Source: Alphaproteobacteria bacterium
GTDB taxonomy: Bacteria; Pseudomonadota; Alphaproteobacteria; JAOXRX01
Direction: 5' to 3'
Length of the DNA: 38,693 nt
Assembly: GCA_025800285.1 (NCBI GenBank)
Contig: JAOXRX010000095.1
Span: forward strand, 1 to 38,693
The notes beneath the pieces were generated by a model. The model was not told the DNA's origin, made no database searches, and was given only the letters and a program-made list of their open reading frames with translations. This document shows positions 7,683 to 15,994 of the stretch, piece by piece (position 1 is the stretch's first letter; each line of letters begins with the position of its first letter). The position numbers were made by a program, and so were the translations under genes.

Positions 7683-9359
7683 TTATCTGCTGATAGGTTT
7701 GTATTTTATTTTATGAGGCTTTGCTGCTTCTTCTCCTAGACGGCGAATTGCATCTCTCTCATAATCTTCGTAGTTTCCTTCAAACCATTCTACATGAGAA
7801 TCTCCTTCAAATGCTAGAATGTGAGTCGCAAGTCTATCCAAGAACCATCTATCATGAGATGTTATTAAAACACAGCCTGGGAAATCCATCAAAGCTTCTT
7901 CTAAAGCTCTTAGAGTTTCAACATCTAAATCATTTGTTGGTTCATCAAGCATAAGAACATTTGCTCCTGATTTTAGCATTTTTGCTAAGTGAACACGGTT
8001 TCTTTCTCCACCTGATAAAGAGCCAACTAGCTTTTGCTGATCGCCACCTTTGAAATTAAAAGAAGCCACATAAGCTCTGCTTTGCATTTCTGCTTTACCT
8101 AATTCTATAATGTCATTGCCATCAGAAATCTCTTGCCATACTGAGTTTTTATCTTGTAGTGAATCTCTAGATTGATCAATATAACCAAGTTGAACAGTCT
8201 CTCCAAGCTTAAATTCACCACTATCAGGATTTTCTTGTCCTGTTATCATTTTGAACAATGTTGACTTACCTGCTCCATTAGGGCCAATTATGCCAACTAT
8301 AGCTCCTCTAGGTATTTTAAAGTTTAAATTATCAATTAGCAATCTTTCTCCAAAACCTTTAGATACTCCTTTTGCTTCAATAACATTATCGCCTAATCTC
8401 TCAGGAGTAGGTATTATAATAGAAGCAGTTTTCATTTTTTCTCTAACATCTTGCTTTAATAAATCTTCATAGGCATTTACACGAGCTTTTGATTTAGCTT
8501 GCCTAGCTTTAGGAGATTTTCTAATCCATTCAAGTTCTTCTGCTAGAGATTTATCTCTATTGTTTGCTTCTCTTTTTTCCTGAAGAAGTCTTTTTTGTTT
8601 TTGCTCAAGCCAGTTTGTATAGTTTCCTTCATATGGATACCCTTGTCCTCTATCTAGTTCTAGAATCCAACCTGTTACATTATCTAAGAAATATCTATCA
8701 TGAGTAATTAATACAACAGTTCCACTGTAATCTTCTAAATACTTTTGTAACCATGCTACAGAACCCGCATCTAAATGGTTTGTAGGCTCATCTAATAATA
8801 GCATATCTGGTTTTTCTAGTAGTAATTTACAAAGAGCAATTCTTCTTTTCTCTCCACCAGATAGTTTCTCTACAGAAGAGTCTTTGTCTGGGCATCTTAA
8901 TGCATCCATAGCTATTTCTATTTGTCTTGATAAGTCCCAAGCATCTTTTGCATCAATTAATTCTTGAAGTTCTCCTTGCTTCTCAATTAGAGCCATCATT
9001 TCATCTGTATCTGTTACTTCGCCAAGCTTTAGAGATATTTCTTCAAACTCATCCACTAGAGCCTTTGTTTCAGACATAGCCTCAACTATGTTTTCATAAA
9101 CTGTTTTAGAGTTATCTAATTGTGGTTCTTGTTCTAAATAACCAACTTTCACTCCTTTTGCTGCCCAAGCCTCTCCTTGAAAGTCTCTCTCAACACCAGC
9201 CATAATCTTTAATAAAGTTGACTTACCTGAACCATTAGTACCTATAACCCCTATTTTTGCCCCTGGGTAAAAGCTAAGGTGAATGTTTTCAAAAAGCTGT
9301 TTGCCTCCTGGCCATACTTTAGTTAGTTCCTTCATTACGAATATATATTGATTTGACAT
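7683..9359 (-). CDS. ettA: energy-dependent translational throttle protein EttA (ABC-F ATPase)
   Basis: This 558-residue ABC-F protein has two ATPase domains and no membrane segments. The first has Walker A GTNGSGKST (40-48), signature LSGGEKRR and Walker B/DEPTNHLD. The second has GPNGAGKST, LSGGERNR and DEPTNDLD. The tail ending KPHKIKYKPISR is typical of EttA rather than Uup or YheS. EttA binds the ribosomal E site and gates the first elongation steps according to ATP/ADP ratio. AGAGAGG precedes the ATG. The gene converges with the HD-GYP gene across a 25-base gap. Confidence 0.94.
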   Translation of the reverse strand: MSNQYIFVMKELTKVWPGGKQLFENIHLSFYPGAKIGVIGTNGSGKSTLLKIMAGVERDFQGEAWAAKGVKVGYLEQEPQLDNSKTVYENIVEAMSETKALVDEFEEISLKLGEVTDTDEMMALIEKQGELQELIDAKDAWDLSRQIEIAMDALRCPDKDSSVEKLSGGEKRRIALCKLLLEKPDMLLLDEPTNHLDAGSVAWLQKYLEDYSGTVVLITHDRYFLDNVTGWILELDRGQGYPYEGNYTNWLEQKQKRLLQEKREANNRDKSLAEELEWIRKSPKARQAKSKARVNAYEDLLKQDVREKMKTASIIIPTPERLGDNVIEAKGVSKGFGERLLIDNLNFKIPRGAIVGIIGPNGAGKSTLFKMITGQENPDSGEFKLGETVQLGYIDQSRDSLQDKNSVWQEISDGNDIIELGKAEMQSRAYVASFNFKGGDQQKLVGSLSGGERNRVHLAKMLKSGANVLMLDEPTNDLDVETLRALEEALMDFPGCVLITSHDRWFLDRLATHILAFEGDSHVEWFEGNYEDYERDAIRRLGEEAAKPHKIKYKPISR

Positions 9360-9385
9360 TTGTTACCTCTCTAGTTATAGATTGC

Positions 9386-9413
9386 TTTATAATAAGATGA
9401 TTATTAAAGCAAA
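9386..9413 (-). promoter_or_regulatory. candidate ettA promoter inside an imperfect inverted repeat
   Basis: TTTGCT (9413-9408), a 16-base spacer and TATAAA (9391-9386) read towards ettA. The two elements lie within an imperfect dyad (TTGCTTTA...TAAAGCAA, 9382-9412), which could be an operator or chance in AT-rich DNA. Confidence 0.4.
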
Positions 9414-9477
9414 AAAACATTGTTTTTTATTTGCCATTTTATAACATATAAATTTAAATTTGAAAAGAGCTTTTATA

Positions 9478-10272
9478 TTAACTCGTCTTTTTTAACTTTG
9501 TTTGCCAGTAGTAATATGCTCTAAATATTGCATAGTTGTAACCTGTCTTCCCATCTAAAAAGCCAAATTTAAAAATATAACTATCTAAAAAGGTAATTAA
9601 AGGCATAAATGGTAAATTGTGATAAAGCTTTTTAATAAACCCTCTTAAACCAGAGCCATAAATTTGATTTTGCACTTCTGCTTGCCAAGAAGAGTAACGA
9701 TTGTGTCTATCTATCATTGCATATAAAGGTTTTTTGTCGTTGTGATTGTATTTGTTTTTTAAACTAGCTATTTTGCCTATTACAATTGGTTGATAATGCC
9801 CTTCAACTTCCCACATTTCTGCTACATTTAAATCATCTATTATAGGAAAATTCACAAAGCCTTTTCTTAATAGAATTATTTTTTTATGCTTACGACCAAA
9901 TCTCATTTTCTTGTTCATGAACCAAACATCAGCAGTAGCATAGAAAGCATTATAATCTTTATTTATAGCTGTTTTTATTTCTGAATTTAGCTTTTGAGAT
10001 AGCTCTTCATCAGCATCAACGAATAAAATCCACTTTGTATTAATATCTATATTATCAATCGCCCACTGTTTCTTCTTAGGATATTGTCCATTCCAGTTAA
10101 AGTTAATTACATTAACGTTGCCATAAGACTTTGCTAACTCAACTGTATTATCGCTACTGTTAGAATCTATAACAAAAACTTCTTTATACTCTTGTAAAGA
10201 ATCTAAACAATGAGTAATATTTACCTCTTCATTTTTTGTTAATATGAATACAGAAACATTTATTGGGCTCAT
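9478..10272 (-). CDS. GT2-family glycosyltransferase (LPS/WaaE-like)
   Basis: This 264-residue protein has a GT-A fold signature. The N-terminus VSVFILTKNEEVNI leads to a nucleotide-sugar site, VIDSNSSDNT (34-43), and the DxD motif is D86-A-D88 in FVDADEE. Later aromatic-rich segments and the EVEGHYQP motif resemble WaaE/KdtX-type lipopolysaccharide-core glycosyltransferases. The sugar and acceptor cannot be told. The start codon overlaps the stop of the upstream XRE regulator in an ATGA junction, so translation is probably coupled. It is the last gene of the minus-strand cluster that begins at 14218. Confidence 0.85.
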   Translation of the reverse strand: MSPINVSVFILTKNEEVNITHCLDSLQEYKEVFVIDSNSSDNTVELAKSYGNVNVINFNWNGQYPKKKQWAIDNIDINTKWILFVDADEELSQKLNSEIKTAINKDYNAFYATADVWFMNKKMRFGRKHKKIILLRKGFVNFPIIDDLNVAEMWEVEGHYQPIVIGKIASLKNKYNHNDKKPLYAMIDRHNRYSSWQAEVQNQIYGSGLRGFIKKLYHNLPFMPLITFLDSYIFKFGFLDGKTGYNYAIFRAYYYWQTKLKKTS

Positions 10273-10493
10273 TTTAGTAACTCTTCTAGGCTAATATCTA
10301 AATACTCCGCAACACAAATAATTGTTAATAGAGTAGGGTGAGATAATCCTTTTACAGAATTTGAAAAAGTATTTCTTGATAAACCTGTATCTTTTGATAA
10401 TTGATAATCTGAGATTTCCCTCTTTTTCATCTCTGTAGATAATATAGAAATAATCTCTTTTTCTTTTTTTTCTAAAATTCTTCTGTTTTTCAT
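10269..10493 (-). CDS. small XRE-family helix-turn-helix regulator
   Basis: From the ATG at 10493 this is a 74-residue DNA-binding protein. An upstream in-frame GTG at 10511 would add 6 residues. Neither start has a clear Shine-Dalgarno sequence. The HTH is seen in YQLSKDTGLSRNTFSNSVKG, followed by helices ending in ISLEELL, the usual Cro/C1-type five-helix layout. It lies between the Wzz-like gene and the GT2 gene, and its stop overlaps the GT2 start by 4 bases. It may autoregulate this part of the polysaccharide cluster, which is inference from position only. Confidence 0.8.
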   Translation of the reverse strand: MKNRRILEKKEKEIISILSTEMKKREISDYQLSKDTGLSRNTFSNSVKGLSHPTLLTIICVAEYLDISLEELLK

Positions 10494-10540
10494 AAATAGA
10501 TAATAAAACACTTTAGTGAAAAAATGCTAGGTAATTATAA

Positions 10541-11350
10541 TTACTTGTTTTCCTTGATGTAGATAAATAATAAGCTCCAAAAACTTCCCGACATTAAAGT
10601 AATAAATAAAACAATAAGAGGGATAGATGGAGAGTTCGGGATACTAGAAACACTTATGTTTTCTACAGTATCAGCAGAATAAGGGAGGTCAACTCCCAGC
10701 ATAGCTTCTATTTGTAGTTGATGTTGCAATAAGTCTAAAAATACTTCACTGTTTTTTGATGTGTTAGATGTTTTAAGTTGCTTTTTTATGAAAGCAATTT
10801 CTTTTCCATTTTTATTTTTTTCTCTATTCTTTATTATGTCATCAGCTTGTTTATAAAGAGATTTAAGTAAATACTTAGCAAACTTAGGGTCTGAGTGCTT
10901 TAGAGTTATTCTCTTCATATTTGTGTTTTTTATATTTTCGATATTTAAGTTGTTTTGAATATAGTTTTGTGTCGTCTCTATATCATTTTTTGAATATATT
11001 CTTCCGTATAGTAATAGAGATGATAATGAGAACTTTGCTTTTAATTTAGAGGATATTTCTTTATCTGAGTTTAGCTTTTTTGCAACATCTTTAGATGTTA
11101 ATAAATATAGAAATTTATTAAAGTCACTTTCTCCCTGTTTAATAGAGTTATCTTCTTTTTCAGACTTGTCTTTTTCTTTTAAGTCATGGACAGCAGGTGA
11201 AACCACCATAAAAGCGGTATGTTTTTTTGTTATAAAACTTGAAGCTAGACAGCTCAAGCAAAAGCATATTATGAATATGATAATAACTTGTTTTTTATAT
11301 GATTTTATACCTGCTAATATAGCATTTGCATCTAAAGAGTTATTGTACAT
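10541..11350 (-). CDS. Wzz-like polysaccharide chain-length determinant
   Basis: This 269-residue inner-membrane protein has the polysaccharide co-polymerase topology. The first membrane segment is at about 20-40, a mostly helical periplasmic domain follows, and the second is at about 243-264. The latter is preceded by the proline-rich PNSPSIP motif typical of Wzz proteins. Members control chain length of O-antigen or related polysaccharides made by the Wzy route. No Wzx or Wzy is visible in this window. The start overlaps the end of the upstream GT4 gene by 11 bases. Confidence 0.75.
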   Translation of the reverse strand: MYNNSLDANAILAGIKSYKKQVIIIFIICFCLSCLASSFITKKHTAFMVVSPAVHDLKEKDKSEKEDNSIKQGESDFNKFLYLLTSKDVAKKLNSDKEISSKLKAKFSLSSLLLYGRIYSKNDIETTQNYIQNNLNIENIKNTNMKRITLKHSDPKFAKYLLKSLYKQADDIIKNREKNKNGKEIAFIKKQLKTSNTSKNSEVFLDLLQHQLQIEAMLGVDLPYSADTVENISVSSIPNSPSIPLIVLFITLMSGSFWSLLFIYIKENK

Positions 11351-12401
11351 TGTTTAAAACCTTATTAAATTTCTTTGCAGCTTTTTCCAAGCCATATTTT
11401 TGATTAATGATAAGAGCATTATCTCCTTTGGCTTTTCTTAATTCAGAGTCTTTATAAAGACTAATTATCTCTTTTGAAATAATTTTTATATCATCCGAAG
11501 CCATACCGCAATCGTATTCATTTATTAATTGTGCTATCTCACTTTCTTGATCTCCGCAAAATAAGCAAGGTATTCCAGCAGCTAAACAAGAATATGTTTT
11601 GCAAGGAACCATAAGCCCTTTTGTTTTAGGATTTACAGAAACTAAATGAATGTCTGCACTATTGATTGATTCAACATATTGGCTCATAGGCTTGTAATTA
11701 GAAACTTCAATGTTTTTTATTCCTCGTCCTTCAATTTCTTTTACAACTTTTTCTTTTTGAGAACCTCCTCCAATTAATTGAAATACTATGCTCTTTTCTG
11801 ATTGTAATGAATCTGCTATATCTAATATTTTTGAGAAGTCGTAAGCTAGCCCCCAGTTTCCAGAGTACATAACTGTAAAATTTTTCTTTTCAATATTCAT
11901 TGGTTTAACAATTCTATCCGCCCAGTTATAAATCACATGAATATTTTCTCTTTTAATATTGTAATTATTTGCAAAGTGATTCTTCATATCTCTTCCTATT
12001 ACAACAAACTCATCAACGAACTTTAATAAAAATTTATTTAGAGAGAATAAGAACTTCTTGTTAAATATTTTTATATTAAAAACTTCAAATAATTCAGGGT
12101 AAATATCCATGCCCCAATGAATAACTTTAATACCTTTTAATTTTAGTATTGGAGCTAGAAGTAATATAAAAGGAGGGTCTGTCATTATTACTGCTTGTTT
12201 ATATTTCTTATTTGAAATGAACAGTGTTTTAAAAAATAAATATGCTAGAGATTTTAATCTAGACATAGGTTTAGAATCGTGCATTACTTCTATGTCTTGC
12301 CCAAGAAGCTCGAGCTCCTCTTTCATCTCTATTAAAATTCTACCAGTTGCTCCATTTAGCGGGGGAAAGACTCTATTTATGAATAAAGTTTTTTTATTCA
12401 C
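11340..12401 (-). CDS. GT4-family glycosyltransferase (WbuB-like)
   Basis: From a GTG start at 12401 this is a 353-residue GT-B glycosyltransferase. The N-terminal acceptor domain shows FPPLNGATGR. The C-terminal nucleotide-sugar domain starts at VMYSGNWG and contains KTYSCLAAGIPCLFCGDQES, the family's E-x7-E-like region. I chose this GTG because GGAG lies 7 bases upstream. The open frame runs to an ATG at 12440, but that would overlap the upstream gene by 47 bases. The GTG overlaps the stop of the exported-protein gene at 12394-13572 by 8 bases, so the two are probably translationally coupled. Confidence 0.85.
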   Translation of the reverse strand: MNKKTLFINRVFPPLNGATGRILIEMKEELELLGQDIEVMHDSKPMSRLKSLAYLFFKTLFISNKKYKQAVIMTDPPFILLLAPILKLKGIKVIHWGMDIYPELFEVFNIKIFNKKFLFSLNKFLLKFVDEFVVIGRDMKNHFANNYNIKRENIHVIYNWADRIVKPMNIEKKNFTVMYSGNWGLAYDFSKILDIADSLQSEKSIVFQLIGGGSQKEKVVKEIEGRGIKNIEVSNYKPMSQYVESINSADIHLVSVNPKTKGLMVPCKTYSCLAAGIPCLFCGDQESEIAQLINEYDCGMASDDIKIISKEIISLYKDSELRKAKGDNALIINQKYGLEKAAKKFNKVLNNVQ

Positions 12402-13572
12402 TTGAGTTCTCCAAAGTAGTAGCCAAGTTAACACCATCAACAGTTGCTAGTTTTTCTAGAGATAATAGTATATCCCACTCTAGGCTCATGTTTTTGTTAG
12501 TAACTTCAAGTTGCTCTATTTTTAAAGACTTTTTAGGAGCTGTCAATGATAGAGCCCAGTCTGGATTCATATACATTTTTGAATACATGTGGTCTTTATA
12601 TTCATATTCTGAAATATCATCGGCAACTGTTTGAGCTAAAGATTTAGAATAGCCAGTTCCTATATCATTATCAAGTTTTGAATAATAAGTGTTTAACCAT
12701 GCTCCAGTATTGGAACCTTTAAGCATAGATCTTTCAGCAATCATATCTGCAAAAATTGAAAAGACTAAATTCTTTTTAGAATTTAAAGAAAGATTCTTAA
12801 CTTTCTCTGCTTTGCTTTGAAGAGAATAGAATGCGATTCCACTGGCAACTTTAGGAGCAGCCTTCCCAACCAATTTTCTAGCAAACTGTTGAGCAGCAAT
12901 CATAGTGTTAGGAGTATCCTCTGATGAAGTAATGTTTTTTATGCCTTCTTTATTTCTAAAAGTACTAACTCCAAATAGAGAGCTTGAATTTATATCTGCA
13001 TCGGTAAATGGATTGTTTGGTTTTGTAGGATCTATTTCATGTTCAATATTAGAAAACCAAAGAGTGTGTTTATCTAATTGTTTATTAGAAAAGTCTAGCA
13101 GGTTTTTTTGTTTGTTAATAGACTCCATAAATCCATTTCTGTGGGTTTCAGCAAGTTTTCTTGTGTTGCTGTTTGTTTTTGACCAGTTTTTAGCATTTGT
13201 AGCCTTACCACAAGCAACATCTCCTAAATCTGGAGTCCTGTTGTTTATTTGGTTTGTTGTCGCTGCTCTTTGACGATTTTGTACAACTTGCATTTGGTTA
13301 ATAGCATCATCATAGGCTGCTCTTTGAGCAGAATACTTTTGAAAAGACTCCATGATAGTTGATGTTTCAGCATTTATTGTAACTATCAATGTTTTTAATG
13401 CTGCTCCTATGCTAGCTCCAGTAGTAACAATTTCTGTGGTTTGATTCTTAATTAATCCCATGATAGATTTGTCAAAATTAGCTGAGATTTCACAAGTGCT
13501 TGCAAAAGCATTAGATGCATTATTGATTGAAAATGCTGTTATTATTATAAGTAATAATTTTCTTTTTTTCAT
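12394..13572 (-). CDS. exported helical protein of unknown family beside the T4BSS genes
   Basis: This 392-residue protein has a clear signal peptide (basic MKKRK, hydrophobic core, likely cleavage after NAFA near residue 24). The mature part is mostly helical and hydrophilic, with only two Cys (C27 and C121) and a long helical segment at about 60-105. AGAGG precedes the ATG. It lies 13 bases after another exported protein's gene, and both are divergent from dotI-dotH-dotG-dotF. By analogy with helical exported partners such as VirB5/TrbJ it could be a secretion accessory or surface component, but I do not recognise the family and infer this only from position and architecture. Confidence 0.7.
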   Translation of the reverse strand: MKKRKLLLIIITAFSINNASNAFASTCEISANFDKSIMGLIKNQTTEIVTTGASIGAALKTLIVTINAETSTIMESFQKYSAQRAAYDDAINQMQVVQNRQRAATTNQINNRTPDLGDVACGKATNAKNWSKTNSNTRKLAETHRNGFMESINKQKNLLDFSNKQLDKHTLWFSNIEHEIDPTKPNNPFTDADINSSSLFGVSTFRNKEGIKNITSSEDTPNTMIAAQQFARKLVGKAAPKVASGIAFYSLQSKAEKVKNLSLNSKKNLVFSIFADMIAERSMLKGSNTGAWLNTYYSKLDNDIGTGYSKSLAQTVADDISEYEYKDHMYSKMYMNPDWALSLTAPKKSLKIEQLEVTNKNMSLEWDILLSLEKLATVDGVNLATTLENSSE

Positions 13573-13585
13573 TTTTTAACCTCTT

Positions 13586-14218
13586 TTAGTTATAAAGGAA
13601 ATCTTTATATTCTTTATCAATTTTTTTAAGTTGCTTCCTTTGAAAGCTTTTTTGATCTTTTGTTACAGATTTACCACTAGTTAAGTCTGCTAGTTCTTTT
13701 AAAGAGTCACTAGCTGGTCTTGCCGCTTCTTTCATTGTTTTTTTAGCAAGTTTTCTTGCATCCCTAACAGCACCTTTTATTTTATCTTTAGCAGCATCTG
13801 TAAGCCCTTCGGAAGCACTATTAATGGTGTCTTCTATTGAATCTATAGAATCTTGCATTAGTTCACAAGCTTTTTCCTTGGCTTTATTCATGGCTTTATC
13901 CCAGAATCCCGCCATGTCAAAATCAAAATCGCCCATCCCTGGCTTGCTCAAGTCCGGCATCTTCCAATCTGAAAGCTTTCCGAAAAGTTTTGTTACATCT
14001 GCCCAAATATCTTCTAAGCAAGATATGTCAGAGACATCTTCTTTTATAGGCTTTATCCCCGTTTTAAAAATATTTTGTAACTTTTTTGTACCTTCGTCTT
14101 CTAGCTTTTTTATTACGGAATTTTTATTACAATCAATCTCTGCTGTAGATGCAGCAAAAGTTGAAGATATCGCAACATTGCTTAAAATCAAAAAACATAT
14201 TATTTTTAGAAACTTCAT
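13586..14218 (-). CDS. exported helical protein of unknown family, first gene of the minus-strand cluster
   Basis: From the ATG at 14218 this is a 210-residue protein with a signal peptide (MKFLKIICFLILSNVAIS then STFAA). The start is chosen because AGAGGG lies just upstream. The longer frame from 14245 would put its ATG within about 6 bases of the predicted transcription start and would extend the signal peptide. The mature protein has three Cys, a Gly/Asp/Phe-rich patch (MGDFDFDMAGFWDK) and a long Lys/Ala/Asp-rich helical C-terminus. I do not recognise the family. It shares an intergenic region with divergent dotI, which suggests a role linked to the secretion system. Confidence 0.7.
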   Translation of the reverse strand: MKFLKIICFLILSNVAISSTFAASTAEIDCNKNSVIKKLEDEGTKKLQNIFKTGIKPIKEDVSDISCLEDIWADVTKLFGKLSDWKMPDLSKPGMGDFDFDMAGFWDKAMNKAKEKACELMQDSIDSIEDTINSASEGLTDAAKDKIKGAVRDARKLAKKTMKEAARPASDSLKELADLTSGKSVTKDQKSFQRKQLKKIDKEYKDFLYN

Positions 14219-14257
14219 AAAACCCTCTTTTTGAACTGTTTTCATGTTAGATACATT

Positions 14258-14284
14258 ATTATATAAAAAAACACTCTAAGTAAA
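14258..14284 (-). promoter_or_regulatory. promoter of the minus-strand exported-protein/glycosyltransferase cluster
   Basis: TTTACT (14284-14279), a 15-base spacer and a perfect TATAAT (14263-14258) read leftwards. The predicted start near 14251 leaves about 33 bases before the ATG at 14218. The short spacer lowers confidence. On the other strand I see only a weak candidate for dotI (TTGCAA at 14294 with TTTTAT). Confidence 0.45.
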
Positions 14285-14353
14285 GAAAAAAAGTTGCAAT
14301 TTAAAAAAAAATGTGTTTTTATTAAAAAAAATAGCGGAAAACGGGAGATTGCA

Positions 14354-15112
14354 ATGGATATCCAAAATGAAAACTCAGGTGTTAAAGAGGAGTCTACTTT
14401 AAATAACAAACCTATAGAGTCATCGGGGCCAAAAAGAGATAAAGATATTGTTCTAGATAAAGGTGCTTTAGGTAGAGTTGCTGATGAAACATCTCCAGTG
14501 CAAGTTATAATGACAAGAAATAAATTTTATCAAGATGGTTATAGAGTTATGCAAAAGGTAGCTTTTTATGAAGCTCTTGCGATTTTAGCAATGATTGTTG
14601 CTTTTATTGTTATGTTTGCCTTTTCTAGACCTCAAGATAAGTTTTTTGCTACAACTCCAGATGGGAAACTAATTAAGTTAGCACCTCTTTCAGATCCTTT
14701 GTTGCAAAAGTCTGCAATTTTATCATTTGCATCAGAATCTGCTGTTGATGTATTAACTTTTGGTTTTCATGATTATAGAAAAAGATTGCAAGATGCTTCT
14801 GAGAATTTCACAAAAAATGGTTGGGATAGTTTCTTGACAGCTCTTAAAGATGCTAGTTATATAAAAACTATTACAGAAAATAGGCAAGTCATATCAGCTA
14901 TACCTCTAGCTCCTCCTGTTGTTATAGCAGAAGGATTGAGTGGGGGAGTTTACAAATGGAATATAGAAGTTCCTATTAATTTGTCAATTGAATCTGGTAG
15001 TCAAATTGCAAGTAGAAAAATTTTGGTTAAAATGGTTGTGGCAAGAAGAACTCAAGTTAAGCATGAAAAAGGTTTGGGTATAGATCAATGGGTTACAGCT
15101 CCATATAAATAA
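14354..15112 (+). CDS. dotI: type IVB secretion protein DotI/IcmL
   Basis: From the ATG at 14354 this is a 252-residue bitopic inner-membrane protein: cytoplasmic N-terminus, membrane segment at about 70-90, periplasmic C-terminal domain. KFFATTPDGKLIKLAPL (96-112) closely matches the Legionella DotI segment KYFATTPDGRLIPL. FTKNGW and the later beta-strands also match. The start is set by GGGAG six bases upstream; an upstream TTG at 14294 in the same frame is unlikely. DotI (TraM in IncI plasmids) forms an inner-membrane complex of the Dot/Icm system. The 70-residue N-terminal extension before the membrane segment is longer than in Legionella. dotH follows after 14 bases. Confidence 0.9.
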   Translation: MDIQNENSGVKEESTLNNKPIESSGPKRDKDIVLDKGALGRVADETSPVQVIMTRNKFYQDGYRVMQKVAFYEALAILAMIVAFIVMFAFSRPQDKFFATTPDGKLIKLAPLSDPLLQKSAILSFASESAVDVLTFGFHDYRKRLQDASENFTKNGWDSFLTALKDASYIKTITENRQVISAIPLAPPVVIAEGLSGGVYKWNIEVPINLSIESGSQIASRKILVKMVVARRTQVKHEKGLGIDQWVTAPYK

Positions 15113-15126
15113 ACGGAAGGATTATT

Positions 15127-15993
15127 ATGTTTAAGAAACAAGTATTGTTTATCTTTTGTGCTTTGTTTTTAGCTTTTAATGCAAATGCAGAAACTGAAAC
15201 AGAAAAAATATCATCTGCAGCTTATGAATTAGCTAAAGATAATGCTCTGCCAATGTCAACAGAGCAAATTATGGATTTCCTAAAAGAATTTAGAAAATCT
15301 CAAAAAGCATCTGTCGTAGGACAAGGGGTATATCCTGAAAAAAGAGTAAGAATAGAAATGCTATCTTTAGATCCTGGCGAAAATATTCCAACAGTTAATG
15401 TTTCTCAAGGATATGTAACAACAGTTAGCTTTTTAGATGCTACGGGCTCATCTTGGCCTATCATTGATGTTGTGTCTGGGGGTAACTTTGATGTAACTTC
15501 TCCAGAACCAAATGGACATATAATAAGAATAACTCCTAAAGTAAGATACGGATATGGTAACCTATCTGTAAGATTAAGAGGGCTAGAGTTCCCAGTAACT
15601 TTAAATATTGAAGTGGATGATGACTATGTTGATTATAGATTTGATGCTAAAGTTCCTCTTAAGGGGCCAAATAGTAAACTATCTATTCTACAACAATCAA
15701 ATATAGCTTCTGCTGGCAATCCTGTTTTAAGCTCTATATTGGAAGGTGTAGTACCAAGTGATTTAAAGAAGATAACAATTAAGTCTGGTGATTTGGATGG
15801 TACAACAGTATATCAAAATCAAGATAAACTATATGTAAGAACAAACTCAACTTTACTATCTCCTAGATGGACAGCTAGTGCATCTATATCAGAAGGTGTT
15901 AAGGTTTATGTTACAAAAGCTTATCCTATACTGCTATTTTCAGATAATGGAGAAGTTGTGAAATTAAAATTAAATCTTTTAAAGGAGATGTAA
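15127..15993 (+). CDS. dotH: type IVB secretion core protein DotH/IcmK
   Basis: This 288-residue protein has a signal peptide ending NANA near residue 22. The conserved DotH/TraN-type region includes RVRIEMLSLDPGENIPTVNV, then TVSFLDATGSSWPI and a PKVRYGYGNLSVRL segment, and continues to a C-terminal beta-rich domain. In Legionella, DotH forms the outer-membrane core with DotC, DotD and DotG. This copy is shorter than Legionella DotH (about 360). GGAAGGA precedes the ATG, and dotG starts 2 bases after the stop. No DotC or DotD gene is visible here. Confidence 0.9.
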   Translation: MFKKQVLFIFCALFLAFNANAETETEKISSAAYELAKDNALPMSTEQIMDFLKEFRKSQKASVVGQGVYPEKRVRIEMLSLDPGENIPTVNVSQGYVTTVSFLDATGSSWPIIDVVSGGNFDVTSPEPNGHIIRITPKVRYGYGNLSVRLRGLEFPVTLNIEVDDDYVDYRFDAKVPLKGPNSKLSILQQSNIASAGNPVLSSILEGVVPSDLKKITIKSGDLDGTTVYQNQDKLYVRTNSTLLSPRWTASASISEGVKVYVTKAYPILLFSDNGEVVKLKLNLLKEM

Positions 15994-15994
15994 A

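Noticed and set aside
7721-8472. Plus-strand open frames opposite ettA
   Set aside because: They are antisense shadows of conserved ATPase sequence and lack start signals.
12402-12440. 13-residue extension of the GT4 protein from the ATG at 12440
   Set aside because: It would overlap the upstream gene by 47 bases. The GTG at 12401 has GGAG 7 bases upstream and fits the usual N-terminus of the family.
14294-14353. 20-residue N-terminal extension of DotI starting at TTG
   Set aside because: The ATG at 14354 has GGGAG at correct spacing. The extension reads through poly-A-rich leader with no homology.
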